A DNA stretch of 5,933 nt, taken from NCBI GenBank assembly GCA_964458485.1, contig CAYWJA010000050.1, positions 1 through 5,933 on the forward strand. The letters are read 5' to 3'. Shown here in pieces: positions 1 through 5,002 of the stretch. The notes beneath the pieces were generated by a model. That model worked only from the letters and a program-made list of their open reading frames with translations. It was not told the DNA's origin and ran no database searches. This DNA is from CAYWJA01 sp964458485. GTDB lineage: Bacteria > Patescibacteriota > Gracilibacteria > UM-FILTER-43-11. Made by a program: the position numbers and the translations under genes. How positions within the stretch are numbered: position 1 is the stretch's first letter; every line of letters starts with the position of its first letter.

Positions 1-1
1 A

Positions 2-772
2 GTTTTTCTTTTTTATAATCAATTTATTGTATTTCTATTGTTTTTTATCGGGATATTTTTTGCTTATCAGAAAAAGAACAGAAATTTTTTAATCACTGCA
101 ATAATTTTTATAGTGTATCTTGTAGCTTTGTCGGCAGACAGGGCTACAGGTATGCGATATATTTTTATATTTATACCATTTTTGTATATGTTAGCCGCGT
201 ATGGCGCTGTAAATTTATGGCAGTGTAAATGTTATATAAAAAAAGCCATAATATTTTTGCCAATCATTGCAAGCGTATGGATGGGAAATTTTATTTTATT
301 CCCGCAGACAAATTATTTTTTGGAATACGATCCTGTAAAACGCGGAGATGTTTATATGGATTATACTCCTCAGCCCAATTTTAAAGCGGTTTATGATGTT
401 CTTAAAAAAGATTTATCTAAAAATGATGTATTCATTGTAGCTCACAGTGCCATTCATGAATGGCATATGCCGGAAACGGATTATTACCAGGTCAAATTTA
501 GACCGGAAAGCAAGGCGTCTTTTAGAAGCATGTTTGGTACAAATGGTGAAAAAATTGATTTATACACAGGTGTTCCTGTTTTGGATTCATTGGAAAATTT
601 AAAGAAGATTATGGAAAATAATCATGGCTATATTATTTTGGATTATATTGCAATGGATAATAATATTGACAAACAAATTATTAATTATATAAAAGAAAAC
701 AATATTTCTGCCTATTATGATCAATTGAATACAAAGCTGCCATGGACTACTGTGTGGGTTTATAAGTTTTGA
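2..772 (+). CDS. GT-C membrane glycosyltransferase (PMT/ArnT-like), C-terminal part, 5' truncated by window edge
   Basis: The reading frame is open from base 2, so the true start lies outside the window; the TTG at 38 is an internal Leu codon, not a convincing start. 256 residues are visible. The first ~100 hold about four hydrophobic helices (roughly residues 1-22, 29-45, 52-73 and 81-100), including RYIFIFIPFLYMLAAYG, a pattern typical of the last helices of PMT/ArnT-like GT-C enzymes. The remaining ~155 residues form a soluble tail that starts near YMDYTPQPNFKAVYDVLKK. Family members use polyprenyl-phosphate sugars and transfer them to lipid, glycan or protein on the outer face of the inner membrane. 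The catalytic N-terminal loop is not in view, so donor and acceptor cannot be named. The GT2 polyprenyl-phosphate glycosyltransferase gene downstream would be a natural donor supplier. Another polytopic membrane protein of the same locus, such as an O-antigen ligase, is less likely. It is AT-rich like the other sugar genes. Confidence 0.72.
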   Translation, partial: VFLFYNQFIVFLLFFIGIFFAYQKKNRNFLITAIIFIVYLVALSADRATGMRYIFIFIPFLYMLAAYGAVNLWQCKCYIKKAIIFLPIIASVWMGNFILFPQTNYFLEYDPVKRGDVYMDYTPQPNFKAVYDVLKKDLSKNDVFIVAHSAIHEWHMPETDYYQVKFRPESKASFRSMFGTNGEKIDLYTGVPVLDSLENLKKIMENNHGYIILDYIAMDNNIDKQIINYIKENNISAYYDQLNTKLPWTTVWVYKF

Positions 773-778
773 TTCAGA

Positions 779-822
779 TGGTTAACAGGTGGTTAACAAA
801 TGGTGCACAAATGGTTTTTAGG
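779..822. repeat. Four 11-bp degenerate tandem repeats
   Basis: Directly after the stop codon of the GT-C gene lie four contiguous 11-bp units: TGGTTAACAGG (779-789), TGGTTAACAAA (790-800), TGGTGCACAAA (801-811) and TGGTTTTTAGG (812-822). Each starts TGGT, and the first two contain the palindrome GTTAAC. The period is close to one DNA helical turn, so the units present the same face. Function is unknown: an array of protein sites or a decayed minisatellite would both fit. Confidence 0.75.
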
Positions 823-895
823 ATGTAGGGAGTAGGCATGTAGGATGTAGGAATTTAAAGCCTACAAGCCTACAACCTACAAGCCTACGGACCTA
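819..895. repeat. Imperfect inverted repeat built of TAGG/CCTA blocks
   Basis: The left arm (819-851) carries five TAGG blocks, four of them GTAGG (at 825, 832, 840 and 847). The right arm (861-895) carries five CCTA blocks, four of them CCTAC (at 861, 869, 876 and 884). Blocks are spaced 7-8 bp and all five face each other across a 9-base AT-rich loop, giving a long hairpin with small mismatches between blocks. No U-tract follows on the + strand, so it is not a canonical intrinsic terminator. It could still block 3' exonucleases on the GT-C mRNA. The left arm runs straight on from the 11-bp repeats. Confidence 0.78.
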
Positions 896-942
896 AATTA
901 AAACAATTTGCAAACAATATGAATAGGCAAAAAACCGCATAA

Positions 943-964
943 TTACCCCTATTATTAGGGGCAA
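943..964. promoter_or_regulatory. Operator-like palindrome upstream of the lipoprotein promoter
   Basis: CCCCTA (946-951) and TAGGGG (956-961) are perfect inverted copies around TTAT. The symmetry extends to TT/AA at the outer ends with one A/C mismatch between. The centre is about 70 bp upstream of the predicted transcription start, a usual place for an activator site. The left half TACCCCT fits the NarL-type heptamer pattern (TACYYMT), but the half-site spacing here is 6 bp rather than 2, so the regulator is not identified. A directly repeated GGCAAC (960-965 and 979-984, 19 bp apart) lies between it and the -35 box. Confidence 0.5.
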
Positions 965-988
965 CATTTTAAATATATGGCAACTTTA

Positions 989-1017
989 TTGACAAATTGA
1001 CAAAAAGGGCGTATAAG
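989..1017 (+). promoter_or_regulatory. Sigma70-type promoter for the lipoprotein gene
   Basis: A perfect -35 box TTGACA (989-994) is followed by a 17-bp spacer and TATAAG (1012-1017), five of six matches to the -10 consensus. The predicted start of transcription is near 1024, which gives a leader of about 285 nt before the ATG at 1309. A sigma54-like reading (TGG at 978-980 followed by TTG at 989-991) is nearly as long a match but lacks the invariant GC at -12, so sigma70 is preferred. Confidence 0.65.
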
Positions 1018-1113
1018 AGAAGATATATTGCCTTAATTCTCTCTCTTTTTTTTGCGAGTGGAATTAGGCTGATCTTTAACACGACGATAAGACTACCTGT
1101 ACTTTCGGACAGG

Positions 1114-1261
1114 ATTTAGCATTTCGGATTTCTGATTTCTGATTCACCATTTGTCATCCTGAACTTGATTCAGGATCCATCTTTAGCTGATAAACGTGGA
1201 TTCTGTATTAAATATTGAGCGAAACAGGTGAATCAGAAATCTGAGATCCGAAATCTGAAAT
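1114..1261. repeat. Inverted repeat with 35-bp arms, each five 7-bp units
   Basis: The left arm 1114-1148 divides into five 7-bp units, mostly of the form ATTTCNG, ending in ATTCACC. The right arm 1227-1261 begins GGTGAAT and continues with four units of the form CNGARAT: CAGAAAT, CTGAGAT, CCGAAAT and CTGAAAT. The arms are reverse complements at 30 of 35 positions; the inner 27 bp match at 25. A 78-bp centre contains a second palindrome (1156-1176). Two nested inverted repeats with no ORF suggest a dispersed, MITE-like or REP-like intergenic element. As RNA it would fold into one large hairpin upstream of the ribosome binding site. Confidence 0.78.
1156..1176. repeat. Nested 8-bp-stem palindrome of a common dispersed type
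   Basis: ATCCTGAA (1156-1163) and TTCAGGAT (1169-1176) are perfect inverted copies around a 5-base loop, CTTGA, preceded by TGTC and followed by CCA. I recall closely similar short palindromes as dispersed intergenic repeats in many unrelated bacteria, though no search was run. It sits centrally between the larger heptamer arms. Confidence 0.65.
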
Positions 1262-1271
1262 AGCAAACAGC

Positions 1272-1288
1272 TTGGCGCTAAGCGTCAA
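1272..1288 (+). promoter_or_regulatory. Hairpin just upstream of the lipoprotein SD
   Basis: TTGGCGC (1272-1278) and GCGTCAA (1282-1288) pair over 7 bp, with one G-U wobble, around the triloop TAA. The hairpin ends 7 nt before the SD core. It could hold the SD open, protect the 5' side of the message, or be a protein site. The start of GC-rich sequence roughly coincides with this hairpin. Confidence 0.4.
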
Positions 1289-1295
1289 ATCGAAT

Positions 1296-1303
1296 AAGGA
1301 GGT
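1296..1303 (+). promoter_or_regulatory. Near-perfect Shine-Dalgarno of the lipoprotein gene
   Basis: AAGGAGGT lies 5 nt before the ATG at 1309 and complements the 16S rRNA tail over eight bases. It fixes the start codon. It contrasts with the GT2, GT4 and epimerase genes, where I see no comparable SD. Confidence 0.9.
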
Positions 1304-1308
1304 CCCTC

Positions 1309-2571
1309 ATGAGGATCGACAGAAAAAGGAACCCGAACTTGATCGTCTTCGTGGCGATCTTCACACTTTTCCTGGCTATTTCGGTGGCCGGCTGTTCTGA
1401 CTACAGTGACACTGAGGGGTTCCCTTGTGGAACTGGCGAGAAGTGCCCCGGGAGCCTCAAGTGCTGCTCCGGCAAGTGTTACAAGATCTGCCCCGACGCC
1501 GCATTGGACAAGGGTGTATTTGACTTCAGGCCCGACACTAAGTTCGACGGTTCGGTGCCCGATAAGCCCAAGCCGGACATGAAGGCGGATACTGCCACAG
1601 ACGGTCCGGTGCCCGACAAGCCCATCGTGGTGGATCAGGGCATCGACAAGTCCAAGCCGGATATCAAGCTCGACGGTCCGGTACTCGACAAGCCTAAGCC
1701 GGACATGAAGCCCGACACACTGTCACCCGACTGGGCACTTCCGGACAAGGGGATCCCAGACCTCAAGCCGGATCAGGGCAACTCCTGCGTCCCCAACCCA
1801 TGCCTCAACGGCGGGACGTGCAACAAGGGCGTCTGCAAGTGCGCCACGGGATACGACGGCAAGACCTGCAACAAGTGCAAGGTCGGGTATTACAAGTACC
1901 CCTTTTGCCTCGTAGACCCATGTCACCCCAACCCGTGCCTCAACAAGGGCACCTGCTCCAACGCCACGGGTGTCGCCAAGTGCAGCTGCGCCAAGGGCTA
2001 CGACGGCAAGACGTGCAACACCTGTGCCACGGGCTACTACAAGCCCACGGGCAGCACCAAGTGCGTCGACGACCCGTGCCTCCCGGACCCCTGCAACGGT
2101 AACGGCACCTGCTCCAACTCAACCGGAGCTGCAGTGTGCACCTGCAACGGCAACTGGGCACTCCCCAAGTGCTCGGGATGCAAGACCGGATGGAGCAAGA
2201 CCAGCGGTTGCACCAAGTGCGATAGCGGGTATTGCGGAGCGAAGTGCTCCCCCAACCCCACGGTCAGCAATGTGGATGTCGACTGCTCCAAGTGGCAGAC
2301 GGGTTGCCCCGAGAAGATGTCATTCAACCTCAGCTTCGACTACACCAACGCCAGCAGCTACAAGCTGTCGGATAGCGTGACGAACGGCACCAAGGGGACA
2401 TTTTCGAGCGTTAGCGGCAACCTGTCGCCCGCCTCGGGGATCAAGAAGGGCCTCACTTACAAGACGGGAACTGTGACCAGTGGTCAGAGCGCCACAGCAG
2501 TTGTTACGGTAACGGTCGAGGGGGACCCGGGCTGCAAGGCCACGGGCACCACCACAAAAACCATAAGGTAA
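1309..2571 (+). CDS. Secreted lipoprotein with Pro/Asp-rich linker and three EGF-like modules
   Basis: The 420-residue product starts at an ATG with a perfect SD. Residues 1-28 are a lipoprotein signal peptide: a basic start, a hydrophobic core and the lipobox VAGC with Cys29 as the lipidated residue. Ser30 at +2 favours outer-membrane sorting by the E. coli rule, if that applies here. Residues 40-61 are a small Cys-rich knot (CPGSLKCCSGKC). Residues 62-157 are a linker dense in PD/DKP motifs, low in structure and likely a wall- or periplasm-spanning stalk. Three EGF-like modules follow: C160-x4-C-x5-C-x4-C-x-C-x8-C187, C205-x4-C-x5-C-x8-C-x-C-x8-C236, and C257-x4-C-x5-C-x8-C-x-C-x8-C288, with extra Cys pairs between them. 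Residues ~312-420 look like a beta-sandwich, ending in alternating V/T strands, with Cys326, Cys333 and Cys409. A surface adhesion or recognition role is an inference; no catalytic motif is visible. The gene is far richer in GC than its neighbours. Confidence 0.9.
   Translation: MRIDRKRNPNLIVFVAIFTLFLAISVAGCSDYSDTEGFPCGTGEKCPGSLKCCSGKCYKICPDAALDKGVFDFRPDTKFDGSVPDKPKPDMKADTATDGPVPDKPIVVDQGIDKSKPDIKLDGPVLDKPKPDMKPDTLSPDWALPDKGIPDLKPDQGNSCVPNPCLNGGTCNKGVCKCATGYDGKTCNKCKVGYYKYPFCLVDPCHPNPCLNKGTCSNATGVAKCSCAKGYDGKTCNTCATGYYKPTGSTKCVDDPCLPDPCNGNGTCSNSTGAAVCTCNGNWALPKCSGCKTGWSKTSGCTKCDSGYCGAKCSPNPTVSNVDVDCSKWQTGCPEKMSFNLSFDYTNASSYKLSDSVTNGTKGTFSSVSGNLSPASGIKKGLTYKTGTVTSGQSATAVVTVTVEGDPGCKATGTTTKTIR
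1540..1710 (+). repeat. Direct repeat in the Pro/Asp linker of the lipoprotein
   Basis: The 45-bp segments 1540-1584 and 1666-1710 match at 39 positions and are offset by exactly 126 bp (42 codons). They encode KFDGSVPDKPKPDMK (residues 78-92) and KLDGPVLDKPKPDMK (120-134). The linker therefore appears to have grown by in-frame duplication of a 42-residue unit, so its length may vary between strains. Confidence 0.75.
1786..2172 (+). repeat. Three EGF-module repeats within the lipoprotein gene
   Basis: The modules lie at 1786-1869, 1921-2016 and 2077-2172. The first two share GYDGKTCN and similar flanks (VGYYKY and TGYYKP) and remain alike at DNA level, consistent with tandem duplication. The third has diverged, with NGNWALPKC in place of KGYDGKTC. 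Spacing between module starts grows from 135 to 156 bp because of inserts between the modules. Confidence 0.75.
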
Positions 2572-2577
2572 AGGAGG
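2571..2577 (+). promoter_or_regulatory. Orphan Shine-Dalgarno after the lipoprotein stop
   Basis: AAGGAGG begins at the last base of the TAA stop codon. No ATG, GTG or TTG follows at a usual distance, and the next bases read ATC then TAA. It is as strong as the SD in front of the lipoprotein. It may be the remains of a second gene of the same unit, lost together with its start codon, or a chance purine run. Confidence 0.4.
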
Positions 2578-2595
2578 ATCTAACTTAGTCTTATT

Positions 2596-2640
2596 GTCGG
2601 GAGTCCCGTCCGCAAATCAACGCGGATGGGGCTCTTTGAC
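2596..2640 (+). terminator. Intrinsic terminator of the lipoprotein transcript
   Basis: Positions 2601-2613 pair with 2622-2634 over 13 consecutive base pairs in RNA, with two G-U wobbles, around an 8-nt loop. UUU follows at 2635-2637, and GTC (2596-2598) can pair with GAC (2638-2640) outside. The U-tract is short, but the stem is strong and GC-rich. It ends the GC-rich block, separating the lipoprotein transcript from the GT2 operon. Confidence 0.7.
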
Positions 2641-2649
2641 TTATGTGAC

Positions 2650-2826
2650 AGTCTCAAGTGCGAGGGCGAGTCTCAAGTGGATTTTTAATAATCGTTTTTT
2701 AATTAATTCAAATGGCGTTTTACTATTTTTATATCAGATTTTATAATTTTATATTCATTATGAATTATTAAAATTAATACTCTTTATCTATTTAGCTACC
2801 TTAGACTCGCACTCGTACTTGAGACT
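2650..2826. repeat. 177-bp AT-rich element bounded by 24-bp inverted repeats
   Basis: Left arm 2650-2673 and right arm 2803-2826 are inverted copies with 22 of 24 positions matching. They enclose 129 bp of very AT-rich DNA without an ORF. The left arm is followed by a second copy of its first 11 bases (AGTCTCAAGTG at 2650-2660 and again at 2669-2679). The centre has an imperfect AT-rich palindrome around 2741-2777. Size, terminal inverted repeats and lack of coding fit a MITE-like or dispersed palindromic element; no target-site duplication was recognised. Confidence 0.7.
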
Positions 2827-2835
2827 TCTAAAACC

Positions 2836-2863
2836 TTGTCATTTAATATATCTCATCTATAAT
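2836..2863 (+). promoter_or_regulatory. Sigma70-type promoter of the GT2-GT4-epimerase cluster
   Basis: TTGTCA (2836-2841, five of six matches) is followed by a 16-bp spacer and a perfect TATAAT (2858-2863). The predicted start is near 2870, about 19 nt before the GT2 ATG. The promoter lies just outside the right arm of the 177-bp inverted-repeat element. Confidence 0.7.
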
Positions 2864-2888
2864 AGCTTCCGGAATTAACAAATAAATC

Positions 2889-3821
2889 ATGTATTTATCA
2901 GTAGTCATTCCGGTCTATAACGAGAAGGGGAACATAAATGAACTTCATCAGTCTATCGTAAAAGTTTGTAATAAATTACATAAACCTTTCGAGGTTATTT
3001 TTGTGGATGATGGATCAGATGATGGAACTTATGAAACTTTGAAGAGCTGCCCAGCTCCCATAAAAATTATCCGCCTACGAAAAAACCGGGGCCAAACGGC
3101 AGCTTTGGATGCAGGTATAAAAGCTGCAAAAGGAAAAATAATTATCATGATGGATGGGGATTTGCAGAATGATCCGGAAGATATACCAAAGCTTCTAGAT
3201 AAAATGAAGTCAGAAAATCTGGATGTGGTTTCTGGATGGCGTAAAGATCGTAAGGATAATTTTTTTAAACGATTTGTTTCTAAAGGTGCAAAAGTACTAC
3301 GGGATAAGCTCATAAAAGATGAAATTAATGATTCTGGGTGCACCTTAAAAGCATACAAAAAAGAATGTTTTGATACTGTGGATTTGTATGGAGAAATGCA
3401 TAGGTTTATTGTTGCGCTTCTTAAAATGAAAGGCTTTAAAATTGGTGAAATAGTAGTTAAGCATCATCCGCGAAAACACGGAGAGACAAAATATAATATT
3501 ACTCGTACTATTAAAGGTTTTTTAGATATGATGTCCGTTTGGTTCTGGAAGAAATTTGCCAATCGCCCTCTTCATTTATTAGGCACAGCAGGTATTTTTA
3601 TGATGTTTGTTGGCTCAGGAAGTGGTTTATGGGCTTTTTATATGAAGATGTTTAAAGGCAATGATCTCTCCGACACATCACTTACAGTCCTAACTATGTT
3701 TCTGTTCTTTTCCGGCTTTTTTATGTTTATTTCCGGAATTTTGGCTGATATGATAAGCAAAACTTACTACAATACATCCAAAGATCAGGTTTATTTAATT
3801 GAGGATGTGATTGAAAAATAA
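2889..3821 (+). CDS. GT2 polyprenyl-phosphate glycosyltransferase (DPM1/GtrB/ArnC-like)
   Basis: This 310-residue GT-A enzyme transfers a sugar from a nucleotide donor to undecaprenyl (polyprenyl) phosphate at the inner face of the membrane. The hallmarks are VIPVYNE (6-12), the nucleotide-binding VDDGSDDGT with D40-D41, the metal-binding DGDLQNDPEDIP with D89 and D91, and a later EMHRF (169-173) and RKHGETKY (195-202), as in DPM-synthase-like enzymes. Two C-terminal membrane helices (about 228-250 and 264-285) match the GtrB/ArnC layout, and the length is normal for the family. The start is the first ATG after the promoter; no clear SD precedes it, and the leader is short. It is the first gene of a cluster with the GT4 gene 5 bp downstream. 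The lipid-linked sugar it makes would suit a GT-C enzyme such as the product of 2-772. The sugar (glucose, mannose, GlcNAc or aminoarabinose-like) cannot be read from sequence. Confidence 0.9.
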   Translation: MYLSVVIPVYNEKGNINELHQSIVKVCNKLHKPFEVIFVDDGSDDGTYETLKSCPAPIKIIRLRKNRGQTAALDAGIKAAKGKIIIMMDGDLQNDPEDIPKLLDKMKSENLDVVSGWRKDRKDNFFKRFVSKGAKVLRDKLIKDEINDSGCTLKAYKKECFDTVDLYGEMHRFIVALLKMKGFKIGEIVVKHHPRKHGETKYNITRTIKGFLDMMSVWFWKKFANRPLHLLGTAGIFMMFVGSGSGLWAFYMKMFKGNDLSDTSLTVLTMFLFFSGFFMFISGILADMISKTYYNTSKDQVYLIEDVIEK

Positions 3822-3826
3822 ATTGA

Positions 3827-4945
3827 ATGAAAAAAATATTAATATTAAATTATGAATTTCCTCCTCTTGGTGGTGGTGCAGCAAATGCCACTTATTATTT
3901 ATTGAAAGAATTTAGTAAAAAAAAGGATTTACAAATTGATCTAATTACTTCATCTACTGATAAATATCAAAAAGAAAAATTTGCAGATAACATAAACATT
4001 TATTTTTTAGATATTGGCAAAAAAGGCAATATTCATTACCAATCGAATAAAGATTTACTTACTTATAGCTGGAAAGCTTACCGGAAAGCTAAAAAGTTGA
4101 TAAAGCTAAAAAACTATAACATAGTTCATGCCTTTTTTGGAATACCATGTGGCTACATAGCTATGAAGCTCGGCTTGCCTTACATTGTTAGCCTACGCGG
4201 CAGTGATGTACCTTTTTATAATAAAAGATTTTACTGGATGGATAGGCTATTTTTTAAAAGGTTGAGTAGAAAAATATGGAAAAAGGCAAAGGCGGTAATT
4301 GCTAATTCAAAAGGATTGCGAGATTTAGCCTTAGAGTCATCACCAAGGCAGAAAATAGATATTATTTACAATGGAGTAGATATTGAGCAATTTAACAAAA
4401 ATCAAAAATCAAAAATCATAAATAATAAATTTACAATATTGTATGTAGGTCGTCTAATTAAACGTAAGGGTGTAAAATATTTAATAGATGCATTTGCCAA
4501 GCTTAACAAAGAAAAAGATTGTCAACTTGTAATTGCAGGAAGTGGTAATCAGGAAGAAGAATTAAAAAAACAAGCTAAGGATTTAAATCAGTCTGATTAT
4601 ATTAATTTCCTTGGCCCTGTTGTACATGATGATTTGCCAAAAATTTATCATAAGAGCGATGTTTATATATTACCCTCTTTTAATGAGGGGATGAGTAATA
4701 CAGTTCTTGAAGCTATTGCATCTGGGTTACCTATCGTAGCGACCGACACAGGCGGTACAAAAGAGCTTGTATATAATAATGGCATAATTATAGAAAAAGG
4801 AAATACAGGATCGATTTTAAATGCATTATTAAAATTAAAAGCAGATGCTGATTTACGACAAAAAATGGGTGCGCTAAGTTTAAAAAAGGCAGAACAAATG
4901 AGTTGGGCAAAAAGTGCCAAGCAATATTTTAAGTTATATAATTAA
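3827..4945 (+). CDS. GT4 family glycosyltransferase
   Basis: This 372-residue retaining GT-B glycosyltransferase acts in the cytoplasm or at the inner membrane on a nucleotide-sugar donor. The N-terminal domain opens with ILNYEFPPLGGGAAN (6-20), the usual GT4 start, and contains HAFFG (101-105) and SLRGSDVP (122-129). The C-terminal domain begins near FTILYVGRLIKRKG (202-215) and carries the EX7E motif with E287 and E295 in FNEGMSNTVLEA, followed by GLPIVATDTGG (300-310) for phosphate and sugar binding. The ATG is 5 bp after the GT2 stop, so translation is probably coupled; no strong SD is seen. The linker (about 189-200) is encoded by three perfect 7-bp repeats plus an AT run, giving a low-complexity NKNQKSKIINN stretch. 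An A8 run lies at 3917-3924. Acceptor and linkage are unknown; a role in O-antigen or exopolysaccharide assembly is inferred from context. Confidence 0.9.
   Translation: MKKILILNYEFPPLGGGAANATYYLLKEFSKKKDLQIDLITSSTDKYQKEKFADNINIYFLDIGKKGNIHYQSNKDLLTYSWKAYRKAKKLIKLKNYNIVHAFFGIPCGYIAMKLGLPYIVSLRGSDVPFYNKRFYWMDRLFFKRLSRKIWKKAKAVIANSKGLRDLALESSPRQKIDIIYNGVDIEQFNKNQKSKIINNKFTILYVGRLIKRKGVKYLIDAFAKLNKEKDCQLVIAGSGNQEEELKKQAKDLNQSDYINFLGPVVHDDLPKIYHKSDVYILPSFNEGMSNTVLEAIASGLPIVATDTGGTKELVYNNGIIIEKGNTGSILNALLKLKADADLRQKMGALSLKKAEQMSWAKSAKQYFKLYN
4396..4416 (+). repeat. Three perfect CAAAAAT heptamers inside the GT4 gene
   Basis: Three contiguous 7-bp units CAAAAAT occupy 4396-4416. Together they make 21 bp, exactly seven codons, so the reading frame is kept. 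They fall between the N- and C-terminal Rossmann domains, where GT4 enzymes tolerate variable length. The unit resembles the CNGARAT heptamers of the leader repeat at 1234-1261. Gain or loss of one or two units would shift the frame. Confidence 0.8.
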
Positions 4946-5002
4946 AGTTAAATACTGTATTATACAAGGGTGTTGCAATAAAATACTACAGAATAACAAA
5001 TA

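Larger units (their letters stand above)
1024..1308 (+). other. Long structured 5' leader of the lipoprotein mRNA
   Basis: If the promoter at 989-1017 is right, about 285 nt of untranslated RNA precede the lipoprotein. In order, the leader holds: a possible 9-bp stem with one bulge (1030-1038 with 1061-1069) enclosing a CT/T-rich loop; a small hairpin CCTGT/ACAGG (1096-1113); the large heptamer inverted repeat (1114-1261) with a nested 8-bp hairpin; and a GC hairpin (1272-1288) just before the SD. I do not recognise a known riboswitch core in it (no cobalamin, TPP, SAM or GEMM signature seen), and no convincing short ORF with an SD. Confidence 0.4.

Noticed and set aside
38..772. TTG at 38 as the start of the first gene
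   Set aside because: The frame is open upstream to base 2 and encodes more membrane-helix sequence, with no SD before the TTG. The gene is truncated by the window, not started there.
819..895. CRISPR array
   Set aside because: The blocks are 4-5 bp words every 7-8 bp in inverted arms. There are no 25-40-bp direct repeats, no unique spacers and no cas genes.
978..993. Sigma54 promoter (TGGCA...TTG)
   Set aside because: The -24 GG is present, but the -12 element reads GA instead of the near-invariant GC. A stronger sigma70 promoter overlaps it.
1015..1053. Intrinsic terminator (AGAGAA/TTCTCT followed by a T run)
   Set aside because: The stem is only about 6 bp, AT-rich, with a loop of about 15 nt, and it lies immediately after the predicted transcription start. 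The CT run is more likely just a pyrimidine tract.
1024..1308. Known riboswitch in the leader
   Set aside because: I looked for GEMM, cobalamin, TPP, SAM and fluoride signatures and recognised none. The structure seen is explained by repeat elements.
1723..2327. Several ORFs overlapping the lipoprotein gene in other frames and on the minus strand
   Set aside because: They lie within a GC-rich coding region with few stop codons in any frame. Their products are R/P/C-rich low-complexity shadows with no SD, while the lipoprotein frame has a lipobox and regular EGF cysteines.
3029..3358. Minus-strand ORF inside the GT2 gene
   Set aside because: It is antisense to a clear glycosyltransferase frame, matches no family and has no promoter or SD of its own.
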